NCBI GenBank assembly: GCA_002368155.1
Contig: AP018180.1
Span: 6,876,561-6,940,560 of the forward strand
Direction: 5' to 3'
Source of the DNA: Nostoc carneum NIES-2107
Lineage (GTDB): Bacteria; Cyanobacteriota; Cyanobacteriia; Cyanobacteriales; Nostocaceae
Length of the DNA: 64,000 nt
The notes beneath the pieces are model-generated. The model was not told the origin of the DNA, searched no databases, and was given only the letters and a program-made list of their open reading frames with translations. The translations under genes and the position numbers were made by a program. This document shows, piece after piece, positions 17,136 through 25,244 of this stretch; positions within the stretch are counted from its first letter, which is position 1; the number at the start of each line of letters is the position of its first letter.

Positions 17136-17258
17136 ATGGGCACTGCCTTGCCCCTACAATCTGTCGCGTTCTTTTTTCAAATTGGTATAAAAAAATATAC
17201 TATCGCTTTCTTGGCAGGGGGAGAATAAAAAGATTCTCGGACTATATTTGGATAATTT

Positions 17259-17396
17259 ATACCAATTCAAATAATGTTAGCGACAGATAAATTCTTTGTA
17301 GGGGCACGGCACCAATAAGATATTTGATATGCCAAAAGATTGTGGATGCCGTGCCCCTACCTACCCATCTGTTGCGTTCTTTTTTCAAAATGGTAT
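17259..17396. repeat. MITE-like repeat, complete copy
   Basis: A 138-bp unit with imperfect 30-bp terminal inverted repeats (both begin ATACCA and reach GC[AG]ACAGAT) and a perfect 14-bp inner stem (GTAGGGGCACGGCA at 17298-17311 with its complement at 17347-17360). It has no coding capacity. It lies between the split copy and the caspase-GUN4 gene. Confidence 0.8.
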
Positions 17397-17606
17397 TATT
17401 TTCTGGAAGTCCTTTAACCTTTTCCCCAAAACCAATTTTGAGTTCAAAACGGTTAACCGAGTAGTATTGACGCATCAACAACAGTTGAACCACCTGCGTT
17501 AGCCGCAAGCCTAACCATCCTAACTCTACGGAATTCTTCAGCTTTATCTTGTCTAAAATATAGAATTAGAGAAAATTCTGTATTTTAACGGAACTAAGCA
17601 AGCAAA
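17397..17606. promoter_or_regulatory. Upstream region of caspase-GUN4 gene
   Basis: There is no gene in this 210-base spacer. An AT-rich inverted repeat (AGAATT at 17562-17567, AATTCT at 17574-17579) lies 28 bp before the ATG and may mark the promoter or operator. No clear -35 element is seen. Confidence 0.3.
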
Positions 17607-19223
17607 ATGGCGAAATATGCATTGCTAATTGGCGCTAGTGAATATGATTCTCCGAAGATAAATAATTTATCTGGAGTAGTCAAAGATATTGAAGCAATGC
17701 AGCGTGTTTTGGAGAATTTAGAGATAGGCGGCTTTAAGGAAGTCAAAGTTTTGCTTAGTCCTAATTCTGATACCATGCGCTCAGAAATTGAGCAGTTGTT
17801 CATGGAAAAATGTCAAAAAGATGACGTAGTACTGCTTTATTTTTCTGGACATGGCTACAGACATGAGGACGGAAGTTTATTTTTTGTCAGCCGCAATACT
17901 CAAATCAATCCCCAAGGTTTAGTCAGAATTGGTACAGCAGTAGATGCTAAATTCATCCATCAAAATTACATGAGTCGCAGTAAATCTAAGCGACAAGTAT
18001 TAATTCTTGACTGTTGCTTTAGCGGTGCTTTTGCTGAGGGGATGAGTGCTAAAGAAATTTCCAATCTCAACATTACAAATGAAATTGTTGAGCAATTAGG
18101 TGGTGAAGGTAGAGCTGTGTTAACCTCTTCCACAGCTACACAAAAATCCTTTGAAGATTCAGGAGGCGGAGTTTACACCCGCTATTTAATTGAGGGAATT
18201 GAAACAGGCGCATCTGATAGTGATAACGATGGTTTTGTTACTGTAGCTGAACTGCATGAATATGCCAAGCGCAAGGTGCTGGAAGCAAAACCAGCGATGA
18301 AACCAGAAATCTTTGCAGTCAAAGAAGGTTATACAATTCGCCTAGCTAAAGCACCAATAGGCAATCCACAATTAGAGTATCGCAAAGAAGTTGAGCAACG
18401 TGTTAGAAATGGTCGCGTTTCGGTTGTGGGACGCAGGGTTTTAATTCGTAGACAAAGCGAGTTGGGGTTAAACTCGGAAGTAACAGCAGCGATAGAAGAA
18501 GAAGTTCTCAAACCATTTCGTGAGTTAGAAGCAAGCTTGCAGGAATACGAACAAACCCTGACTGAAGCATTGGAAGAAGAACCGATTCTTAGTGATGGAA
18601 CTCTTGATGATTTACAGCGATTACAACAGATTCTTAAACTGCGAGATGAGGATGTTGCACCAATAAATAATCGCTTGATTCCTCAGCAGCTAATCTCAGC
18701 AATTGACTCTAAGCAACCGAAACCCCAAGAAGAAGATGACCTTAGTTCAGAAAAAGGCGTAGATTATACGAGACTACGCGACCTATTAGCAGCAAACAAA
18801 TGGAAAGATGCTGATATGGAAACATATTTAGTGATGGTTCAGGCTATAGGTCAGAATAATGGTCATTACTTTACAACAGAAGAATTATTAAACTTTCCTT
18901 GTACTGACCTCCGCACGATTGATCGCCTATGGACAAAATATAGCAATGGACGATTTGGCTTCAGCGTTCAGAAAGAAATTTACTCGAATGTTGGCGGTAA
19001 GCTAGACGGTAAATATGACGAGGAAGCCTGGAAACAATTTGGCGATCGCGTAGGATGGAAAGTGGAAAGCAACTGGATTGATTACGATAAAGTTGTTTTT
19101 GATACCTCAGTACCAGAGGGATATCTCCCTATTTTATGTAGGCGTTCGTTCGTTGTCATTTTTGGGAATGTGTCGTGGTCGTTTGTAGTCCTCTTCTCTC
19201 GCATCAAGACTTGTAAAGTCTAA
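17607..19223 (+). CDS. Caspase-like peptidase fused to GUN4 domain
   Basis: A 538-residue protein. A metacaspase-type C14 domain (about residues 1-245) carries the dyad His82 (YFSGHGY) and Cys137 (DCCFSGAF). A calcium-loop-like segment DSDNDGFVTVAEL lies near residue 206. A helical linker (about 265-380) repeats the pattern EEVLxPFRELEASLQEYEQ, also seen in the second caspase at 38377. A GUN4-type domain (about 390-505; DYTRLRDLLAANKWKDAD and RFGFSVQKEIY) follows, then a tail ending LFSRIKTCKV. GUN4 binds Mg-porphyrins, so tetrapyrrole or bilin sensing coupled to proteolysis is plausible, but that is inference. Cytoplasmic; no signal peptide. Its neighbours are mobile elements. Confidence 0.85.
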   Translation: MAKYALLIGASEYDSPKINNLSGVVKDIEAMQRVLENLEIGGFKEVKVLLSPNSDTMRSEIEQLFMEKCQKDDVVLLYFSGHGYRHEDGSLFFVSRNTQINPQGLVRIGTAVDAKFIHQNYMSRSKSKRQVLILDCCFSGAFAEGMSAKEISNLNITNEIVEQLGGEGRAVLTSSTATQKSFEDSGGGVYTRYLIEGIETGASDSDNDGFVTVAELHEYAKRKVLEAKPAMKPEIFAVKEGYTIRLAKAPIGNPQLEYRKEVEQRVRNGRVSVVGRRVLIRRQSELGLNSEVTAAIEEEVLKPFRELEASLQEYEQTLTEALEEEPILSDGTLDDLQRLQQILKLRDEDVAPINNRLIPQQLISAIDSKQPKPQEEDDLSSEKGVDYTRLRDLLAANKWKDADMETYLVMVQAIGQNNGHYFTTEELLNFPCTDLRTIDRLWTKYSNGRFGFSVQKEIYSNVGGKLDGKYDEEAWKQFGDRVGWKVESNWIDYDKVVFDTSVPEGYLPILCRRSFVVIFGNVSWSFVVLFSRIKTCKV

Positions 19224-19680
19224 CAGTTAGCGATTAGCGATCGCCCCAGCTTGAACGAAATGCGATCGCCAATCAACTTTTGTCATCAACCTTACAAGAT
19301 TAAGCCTTAAAGTTACAACAATAACCCTTAAACCTCGACCATTAAGGCTTATTGTTGAAGCGATCGCACTTAACCCTGCATGAAAGTGCAGAGGTTGAGC
19401 CTGTTGTAGGCATCACCTACGCAGTCATAATCGCATATTGCTGAAACTTAAACACATCATTTCTGTGAAAATCAGCCCTGAGTAATAAAATTCAGAAAAA
19501 TCACTGGTATAAATCAAAAATTTTGTCACAAAATTGCGATTTTTGCTGAACCGGAATATAGCTTAATTGAGCCAAACTAGCTTTTGAGAGCTATTGACGG
19601 AGTAGAATATGGCTCGTAAGCAACGTAATCCCGGATTCTAGAAAAAGCTCAGTTCAGAGTCACCAGGATGAAAGCAATTA
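19224..19680. other. Gene-free stretch with HIP1 sites and a hairpin
   Basis: A 457-base gap. It holds several GCGATCGC or near-HIP1 sites and one long inverted repeat (19316-19331 with 19342-19357, 15 of 16 bases, 10-nt loop). The hairpin could end transcription from the caspase gene. No open frame of note. Confidence 0.6.
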
Positions 19681-20811
19681 CTAGGAAATTGATCCTTCAA
19701 TTCCCTGAACATACCAATCCATTTTCTCTTGTAGTTGATCGTCAAGCGCTTTACCTTTGGGTACGCGTAGTACCCCCTTTTGGTCTTTGATTGGGCCATC
19801 AAAAGGATGGGCTGTACCTTGAATAAACTGTTCGCGCTTGGCGTTGACTAATTGCTGAACATCGTTAGGAATCCCCTGATTCATGGGGGAAATATCTACC
19901 ATACCTTGAGCAATACCACTCCAAGTCTGTTGTGGCTTCCAGGTATTATTCATCACAGCTAAGGCTGTATCTATATAAAATTTTCCCCATTTATTAATTG
20001 CGGCTGTTAGGTGTGCTTTCGCACCAAAGCTACTCATATCACTGTTGTAACCAAAAGCATAAATACCTTTGGCGGCTGCTAATTGCATAGCAGCAGTCGA
20101 GTCAGTATGCTGTGTCAGAACATCTGCACCCAAATTAATCAAAGCTTGGGCTGTTTCCCTTTCTTTCGCAGGGTGATACCAATTTTGCACCCATAGCACT
20201 CTCACTTTTGCTAGAGGATTGGTAGTTCGCAATCCTAGAGTGAATGCATTTATTCCGCGAATGACTTCAGGAATGGGGTATGCGCCAATAAAACCAATAA
20301 TATTTGATTTTGTCATTTTGCCGGCAATCATACCGGTTAAGTAACGCGGTTCTTCAAAGCGTCCGGAGTAAGTGCCGACATTGGCAGCAAGTTGAGAACC
20401 TGTACAATGTTCAAATATCACTTGGGGAAATTCCTTGGCTACTTTCATTGTGGCGTTCATGTAGCTCAAGGAAGTTGTAAAAATTAATTTGCTAGCATCT
20501 GTTGCTAGTTGGCGAATTACCCTTTCTGCATCAGCTTCACTGACATTTTCAATAAAAGTAGTTTTCACCTTATCCTGAAGATTAGCTTCCATTTCTCTAC
20601 GACCTAAATCGTGAGCATAAGTCCAGCCAAAATCTCCTACAGGCCCTAAATAAACAAACCCCACCTTTAGCGGTTCGTTGACTACTACAGGTGAGGCTGT
20701 TGGGGTGACATCGCTTTGCAATTGGGAATTTCTTCTACCTTGAATACAGCTAGTTAAGGCAAAGCTTGATCCCGTGAAAGTTGCATACTTAAGAAAATTC
20801 CGACGATCCAT
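19681..20811 (-). CDS. BMP-family substrate-binding protein
   Basis: A 376-residue periplasmic-binding protein of the BMP/PnrA family, which in other bacteria feeds nucleosides or related compounds to ABC transporters. The N-terminus has a double arginine and a lipoprotein-like or Tat-like signal (MDRRNFLKYATF, then SSFALTSC). The mature part begins KVGFVYLGPVGDFGWTYAHDLGR and includes IGFIGAYPIPEV and DVLTQHTDST, typical of the family. The start MDRRNF (20811) is preferred over a longer frame that adds 21 untypical residues. No ABC ATPase or permease for it is found nearby, so its partners lie elsewhere. Confidence 0.85.
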   Translation of the reverse strand: MDRRNFLKYATFTGSSFALTSCIQGRRNSQLQSDVTPTASPVVVNEPLKVGFVYLGPVGDFGWTYAHDLGRREMEANLQDKVKTTFIENVSEADAERVIRQLATDASKLIFTTSLSYMNATMKVAKEFPQVIFEHCTGSQLAANVGTYSGRFEEPRYLTGMIAGKMTKSNIIGFIGAYPIPEVIRGINAFTLGLRTTNPLAKVRVLWVQNWYHPAKERETAQALINLGADVLTQHTDSTAAMQLAAAKGIYAFGYNSDMSSFGAKAHLTAAINKWGKFYIDTALAVMNNTWKPQQTWSGIAQGMVDISPMNQGIPNDVQQLVNAKREQFIQGTAHPFDGPIKDQKGVLRVPKGKALDDQLQEKMDWYVQGIEGSIS

Positions 20812-21122
20812 TGTAGGTAATTGAAATTCAACCAAAGTTAAAGGCAGCCAGATTAGTGGTCTACCTACAGGCATTCAAGAATCAACAGTCAAGAGTTATC
20901 TAAATTACAGATAACGATATAAGCAGCCTAGCACCGTGATTTACTGATGATAGCAATTACCTAGCCGAGTATGCGATCGCGCTTCCTGTATTAACGTTGG
21001 ATTTCAGTACAGGTAATAGGTAATGGGTCATGGGTCAGATTTTTTTTGCAATTACCAATTACCAATTACCGATTACCGATTACCAAATTCAGACAAGATA
21101 ACTAACAACTTAGTATATTATT
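20812..21122. repeat. Gap with heptad repeats
   Basis: A 311-base gap. CCAATTA and CCGATTA heptads occupy about 21050-21086. Nothing else of note is seen; promoter elements for the BMP gene should lie near 20880. Confidence 0.6.
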
Positions 21123-21494
21123 TTAGTTATTCCATAAATAGCGAGCGCCTAAAAGTAGCAAAAAGATGCCATACAGCTTCTTCATTGTCTCGCTACTAAT
21201 AAAAGGCTGATTGGCAAACAATGCCCCAAATAAATTGCCGACTACTAAACCGACTGCAATAATTACAGCATATTTAATATTTAGTTGACCATTGCGATAG
21301 TAAACTGCTGCTCCTAAAATCCCAATTGGTAAAATTTGTGCAGCAATGGAAGTACCTGTGGCAAATTTTTGATCCAATCCTATCAGTAATACCATTGCTG
21401 GTACCATAATTGCCCCACCACCAATTCCAAACATCCCGCCAGCAATGCCAGCCACCAAACCAATTAGCAACATTTGAATGAGAATATTAGACAT
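21123..21494 (-). CDS. TauE/SafE-type membrane protein, half size
   Basis: A 123-residue integral membrane protein with about four hydrophobic segments. The GMFGIGGGAIMVPAMVLL motif is the hallmark of the TauE/SafE (DUF81) family of sulfite/organic-anion exporters. Family members usually have two such halves (about 250 residues). This one has a single half and ends cleanly at GARYLWNN, so it is likely a natural half-size protein that works as a dimer, not a truncation. ATG 21494 is used; a TTG two codons upstream is also possible. The substrate is unknown. Confidence 0.82.
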   Translation of the reverse strand: MSNILIQMLLIGLVAGIAGGMFGIGGGAIMVPAMVLLIGLDQKFATGTSIAAQILPIGILGAAVYYRNGQLNIKYAVIIAVGLVVGNLFGALFANQPFISSETMKKLYGIFLLLLGARYLWNN

Positions 21495-21622
21495 AATCAA
21501 TGGTCTTTGATTTTTAATTACAATCTGTCATCTATCATTGATAAGCAATTTTTCTGGCACTGCTCACCATTTGATATTTATGGGTTTTGGGCAAATATTA
21601 GACAATATCTACGCTACTTACT

Positions 21623-22588
21623 TCACCAATTGATTTTATGAGAAAAAATTGCTTTGGGTAGCATTCCATGAATGCCTTTTTGAGGGCTGTTGACAACTTG
21701 GGTAATGCGAAAATTCACTGCTAAACTGCACAATACATACGCCTCTTCGGGCGATAAATTTGTAAAGCGCTCCAAGAAATCAATCATATTTTTCAAGGCT
21801 AATTCTAAGGCGGCATCTAAGGTTTCACCAAAACCCATTGTGATGATATCAGTAAGAGTTTCTGCGATTGGTGTTGTGAAATGCAAATCTTTACGTAAAG
21901 TGAGCTTAATTTTACCGTTCATCGAAGTTTCAATAGCGGTAACATTAACTTCACCATCTCCCTGAGCCGCATGACCATCACCAATAGAAAATAAAGCACC
22001 TGGAACAAAAATTGGTAAAAATATCCGAGAACCTGCTTGTAGTTCTCGGTTATCAATATTACCGCCGTAATAGCCTGGTGGAATAGAAATTCGTGATTTT
22101 TCGGGAGTTGCAACACCAAGGATACCAAAAAATGGTTTGAGGGGAATTTTAATGCCGCTATTTGTGGGAAATTCCGCAATCTTGTTTTCTAAATCGAGGG
22201 GAATAAATCTCAAAGCAGGTTGAGGAAAGATTTCTGGTAAAGCGCCCCAACCAGGACGAATGGCGTTGAAGCCTACAGGTAAACTGGGTGCGATCGCAGT
22301 TAATTCTACTTCCAAAACATCCCCTGGTTCGGCATCGTGCACATAAATAGGGCCAGTGAGTAAATGCGGCCCGCCAGCAATTTTACGTTCCGCCGCTAAA
22401 TTATGGCAGATATCGAGAAATTCTGGTGTGAGAAACTCCGGTGGCGCTTTGTCGTACACATAATAACCACTGTAAGTTTCTACCTCAATCGTGTCACCTG
22501 AATCAACAGTGAGTGCTGGTGCTAGTAAATGAGAAAAACCACTGAGATGTACTGTATCTTTGGTTGCTTTTAAAATGTGATGTGTCAT
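21623..22588 (-). CDS. Acetamidase/formamidase family enzyme
   Basis: A 321-residue hydrolase of the FmdA_AmdA family, which releases ammonia from short amides such as formamide or acetamide. It begins MTHHILKATKDTVHLSGFS, characteristic of the family. GPIYVHDAEPGDVLEVEL, HAAQGDGEV and the C-terminal LSPEEAYVLCSLAVNFRITQ are conserved blocks; the histidine and acidic residues of HxxQGDGE contribute to the metal site. A frame 14 codons longer exists, but the MTHH start matches homologues. Cytoplasmic. It may provide nitrogen from amides; the half-size TauE gene lies 128 bp downstream on the same strand. Confidence 0.88.
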   Translation of the reverse strand: MTHHILKATKDTVHLSGFSHLLAPALTVDSGDTIEVETYSGYYVYDKAPPEFLTPEFLDICHNLAAERKIAGGPHLLTGPIYVHDAEPGDVLEVELTAIAPSLPVGFNAIRPGWGALPEIFPQPALRFIPLDLENKIAEFPTNSGIKIPLKPFFGILGVATPEKSRISIPPGYYGGNIDNRELQAGSRIFLPIFVPGALFSIGDGHAAQGDGEVNVTAIETSMNGKIKLTLRKDLHFTTPIAETLTDIITMGFGETLDAALELALKNMIDFLERFTNLSPEEAYVLCSLAVNFRITQVVNSPQKGIHGMLPKAIFSHKINW

Positions 22589-22969
22589 CGGAGCATCATT
22601 GATATTGAAAAAATCTTGGCAACACATCAATTCTCTGTAGAGACATAAAGCTTTACGCCTCTACACAGATTTTGCCTGAGTCATAGCCAAAATTGCTTAT
22701 TTTTAAGAATATAGGTAAAACTTGAAACCTAGACTGGGTTTCACCCTGCTAGGCTAGAACCCCTAATAGGCGATCGCATCATAGGGATTTGGCAATTCAC
22801 AATCATAATGATTTCATCCTTTTTCTTTGTTATTTTCCTGTGTATTACTGATTCTCTATCTTCATAAATAAATTTCTAAATAAAATAGGATTCCTATATA
22901 TCAAAAATTACATATTTTCCGTGTATACACCGCAGTCACTTATAACTTGTTTTTAATAATATAAACATA
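22589..22969. other. Gene-free stretch upstream of acetamidase
   Basis: No gene is seen. A palindromic repeat built on TGTAGAG/CTCTACA lies at about 22634-22667. A perfect 10-bp palindrome GTGTATACAC is at 22921-22930. AT-rich sequence follows. Confidence 0.5.
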
Positions 22970-23091
22970 TTCACGTCTGTGAGTGTGGCTAATTAAAGTT
23001 AGTCACTGTTGCTGATTGTTGGGAAGGTGTAAGGACAACCCTTCTAGGGGTTTTCCTGCATGACGGGCATCTCCAAGAGATGCCCTTTTTT
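22970..23091 (+). ncRNA. Candidate small RNA with multi-hairpin fold
   Basis: The stretch ends in a textbook Rho-independent terminator (23065-23091). Before it lie two further hairpins. One is AGTG-UG-GGCUAA... pairing with UUAGUCACU (about 22982-23008). The other is AACCC-UUCUA-GGGGUU (about 23037-23053) within GGAC/UUCC arms. AT-rich sequence with TATAA-like hexamers lies just upstream. No open frame covers it. It could be a free small RNA or the attenuator leader of the gene at 23153. The 5' end is a guess. Confidence 0.4.
23065..23091 (+). terminator. Rho-independent terminator
   Basis: A perfect 9-bp stem GGGCATCTC / GAGATGCCC with a 3-nt CAA loop, followed directly by six T. It is one of the strongest terminators in the window, yet no gene on the plus strand ends before it. 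This is why a small RNA is suspected. Confidence 0.9.
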
Positions 23092-23152
23092 ATGTATGTT
23101 CTTACTCATCAAATTATCAAGAATATAGCATTAAAAAACTCAGGATTTTTCC

Positions 23153-23518
23153 ATGAAATCATGCTCTTCAGAGTTGGGAATTTTCACATCTTCTTTGGGT
23201 TTATTGACGCTCAGTTTTGTTATATCTCTGCCTGCTAAAGCAGCGATTGTTTGTGAAACAGGTACTATTAATAATTACTCTAATGGTTCATTAGCAACTT
23301 GTATTCTGAGCCACGATATAAATTTACAAATCTCCAATTCTCGCACAGGCGGATCAAATTTTTCTTGTAAAGCCAAAAGTTATATCTTTTTTGATGAAAA
23401 AGGACAGTTAAAAAGTTGCCAGCTTGCAGAGGAAATAAAAATTATTCAAGGTAATTTAGTAGAAACTTGCCCAGCAGAATACAGGGTAGATATTGCAATT
23501 GCTGAGGATGGTAGTTGA
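23153..23518 (+). CDS. Small secreted cysteine-containing protein
   Basis: A 121-residue protein with a clear Sec signal peptide (hydrophobic core LLTLSFVISLP, cleavage after AKA, about residue 30). The mature part is about 90 residues with five cysteines (CETG, CILS, CKAKS, CQLA, CPAEY). This suggests disulfide bonds in the periplasm or outside the cell. I do not recognise a named family. It resembles short cyanobacterial exported proteins with a repeated strand pattern (SNGSLATCILSHD, GQLKSCQLAEE). It lies after the candidate small RNA and next to an IS element. Confidence 0.7.
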   Translation: MKSCSSELGIFTSSLGLLTLSFVISLPAKAAIVCETGTINNYSNGSLATCILSHDINLQISNSRTGGSNFSCKAKSYIFFDEKGQLKSCQLAEEIKIIQGNLVETCPAEYRVDIAIAEDGS

Positions 23519-23628
23519 GCAATTGATTGTCACCGTTATTAGAGATATCGTCTGGTACACCCGGATTTTTCACAAATCTTTGCTGTAATATCCATCAATC
23601 CTTTATTTATGGGTTGAAATTAAAAGGC

Positions 23629-25090
23629 TATTAACAATACTGTAGCCAAATTACGAGGGTTCAACGGCTGTAGAAGCATTGTGAATACGACCAAGAGAGG
23701 TAAGCTTGGCAAAAATCTGGGATAATAAAATAGGCTCTGGTGGTTCTGGAAGCATTTTTAACATTTCCCGAACATATCGAAAACCACGACAATAAGCCAG
23801 AAGATCAACAATGCCAGAGCCAGGATTATCTTGACGGAACTGAGCTAGAAGATAATGAGATAAATTGACCATAAAAAATGAAAGGTTGACAGCATTAGTC
23901 ACAGCAGTTTGACCCCTGTTCATGAAATCTTCCAATCCCCAAAATTGTTTGGCATCACGAAAATTAAATTCGATTTGGAAGCGCAGTTTATAGTAGTCGA
24001 TTATTTTCTCGTATGATAAACTTAGGTCACTAGAAAACAAAATTATGTGACTGCGATCATCTGTTTTCAGATTAGTTCTTACCAAAATCACTACATTCAG
24101 AGGCTGGGCAAATTCTTTGTGAAGGAGAGTGCATTGATAAGTATCTGTTTGGATATCTTCTTCAATACTACTTTGATGCAAATATTCCTGGGGAATATTA
24201 CGCCAGTCCAGCTTATCACCGTATTTACGACGAGAACGATGATTGGGGTCAGAATGTTGGTAAGGTATATATAACGCAGAATCGTGGCGCAACTTGGAAA
24301 TTATGTGTAACTTTACCTGCCTAGCCATCTGCAAAGCATTATTGTTCCCAAAGTGACCATCTACGACTAAGTAAGTGAGAGGAAGAAAGTTAGCTATTAA
24401 CTTAAATAGCTCATTAATCATCTTCTGAATTCTTAGTAATTCAGCTGTAAAAATCACCTCCTGTTTATTTTTGTTCTTACTTCCTTTTGGTCGTCCGCGC
24501 CCACGTTTTTCTTGTGGTTTTATTTCTGGGCTTGGTGAGACAATACTTTTTTCTACATCGCTCTTGATTACCTGTTCTATCTGAATCGGAAATGAGTGTC
24601 TTTTTTGAACACTGACTAATGATAATGTAAAAAAAGAAAGACCCGATATTGGTTTACTTATTAGACTGGAAAAGAACCTATCTAATCCATAAGTTTTTTT
24701 CCCGGCTTTGCTTATTACTACTTCGTCTCCTGCCAACAAATAAACATCATTTGGGCAAAACAAATGCCGTCGAAAAAATACCCACAACACCGTTGCCCAC
24801 GGTATGACTGTACGAAAGAATCTGATTACCGACCGATAACTACCACCACTAAGCGTCCAACGCGAAATTCCCAACATCGTTACTCGCCCACTCATGGCTA
24901 ACATCGCCATAATGATCTGGCTCAATTGCCGCATCGTCGTCACTTTTATTTCTGGTAGCAGGCATTGCAACAGTGCTAGTATGTCAAACATGGGCTGTGT
25001 GTGGCTTTCGAGTTGTTGTTTTGGAAGACTATAACTCTACTACATCAGCCCTCTTTTTATACTCTTTTTTTGGCTACAGTATTGTATTAA
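23629..25090. mobile_element. IS4-family insertion sequence with TSD
   Basis: The element proper is 23635-25084 (1450 bp). Perfect 16-bp terminal inverted repeats CAATACTGTAGCCAAA (23635-23650) and TTTGGCTACAGTATTG (25069-25084) flank a single transposase gene. Both sides carry the direct repeat TATTAA (23629-23634 and 25085-25090), the target duplication. The ends and duplication are undamaged, so the insertion is probably recent. Confidence 0.92.
23651..24991 (-). CDS. IS4-family transposase
   Basis: A 446-residue DDE transposase. The first Asp is in LLAGDEVVISKAGKKTYGLD and the second in YLVVDGHFGNN. The Glu is in the exact IS4 signature Y-x2-R-x3-E-x6-K (YKLRFQIEFNFRDAK). A basic AT-hook-like insertion (RGRGRPKGSKNKNK) lies near residue 168. 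Its stop codon lies just inside the left terminal repeat and its start 78 bp inside the right one. The frame is complete. The neighbouring three-gene defence-type operon begins 160 bp beyond the right end. Confidence 0.9.
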   Translation of the reverse strand: MFDILALLQCLLPEIKVTTMRQLSQIIMAMLAMSGRVTMLGISRWTLSGGSYRSVIRFFRTVIPWATVLWVFFRRHLFCPNDVYLLAGDEVVISKAGKKTYGLDRFFSSLISKPISGLSFFTLSLVSVQKRHSFPIQIEQVIKSDVEKSIVSPSPEIKPQEKRGRGRPKGSKNKNKQEVIFTAELLRIQKMINELFKLIANFLPLTYLVVDGHFGNNNALQMARQVKLHIISKLRHDSALYIPYQHSDPNHRSRRKYGDKLDWRNIPQEYLHQSSIEEDIQTDTYQCTLLHKEFAQPLNVVILVRTNLKTDDRSHIILFSSDLSLSYEKIIDYYKLRFQIEFNFRDAKQFWGLEDFMNRGQTAVTNAVNLSFFMVNLSHYLLAQFRQDNPGSGIVDLLAYCRGFRYVREMLKMLPEPPEPILLSQIFAKLTSLGRIHNASTAVEPS

Positions 25091-25188
25091 AGGAAATAAT
25101 AACGCCAGGAAACGTAGGTAAAATTAAACTATACGCTACGTGGTCAGGCGCGCTCGAAATAAAAACTAAAAATTTATACCCATATGGG

Positions 25189-25236
25189 TTGACAATGTAA
25201 TTTACATCATTTAGTGTAAACACTTATTGATGTAAA
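25189..25236 (+). promoter_or_regulatory. Putative promoter and operator of pPIWI_RE operon
   Basis: TTGACA at 25189-25194 and TAGTGT at 25212-25217, 17 bases apart, form a plausible sigma-70 promoter. Three overlapping dyads cover it: ATGTAA-T-TTACAT (25195-25207), AGTGT-AA-ACACT (25213-25224) and the 9-bp pair TTTACATCA (25201-25209) / TGATGTAAA (25228-25236). The shared TGTAA half-site suggests cooperative repressor binding. No regulator gene is adjacent. Confidence 0.5.
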
Positions 25237-25244
25237 GTAAATAT

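Larger units (their letters stand above)
15236..17188. mobile_element. MITE-like repeat split by an IS
   Basis: The left half (15236-15297) has the family block CAAATAATG...CAATATATTCTAGAGGGC and ends GGCAGTGCCCAG. The right half (17136-17188) starts ATGGGCACTGCC and ends in ATTGGTAT, the family's right terminus. Put together they form the hairpin GGGCAAGGCAGTGCCCA / TGGGCACTGCCTTGCCC seen in part in other copies. So the IS at 15298-17135 interrupts this copy in its loop. Confidence 0.75.

Noticed and set aside
17257-17508. 83-codon minus-strand frame upstream of the caspase-GUN4 gene
   Set aside because: It overlaps the MITE-like repeat and its frame is carried through the repeat; no family match.
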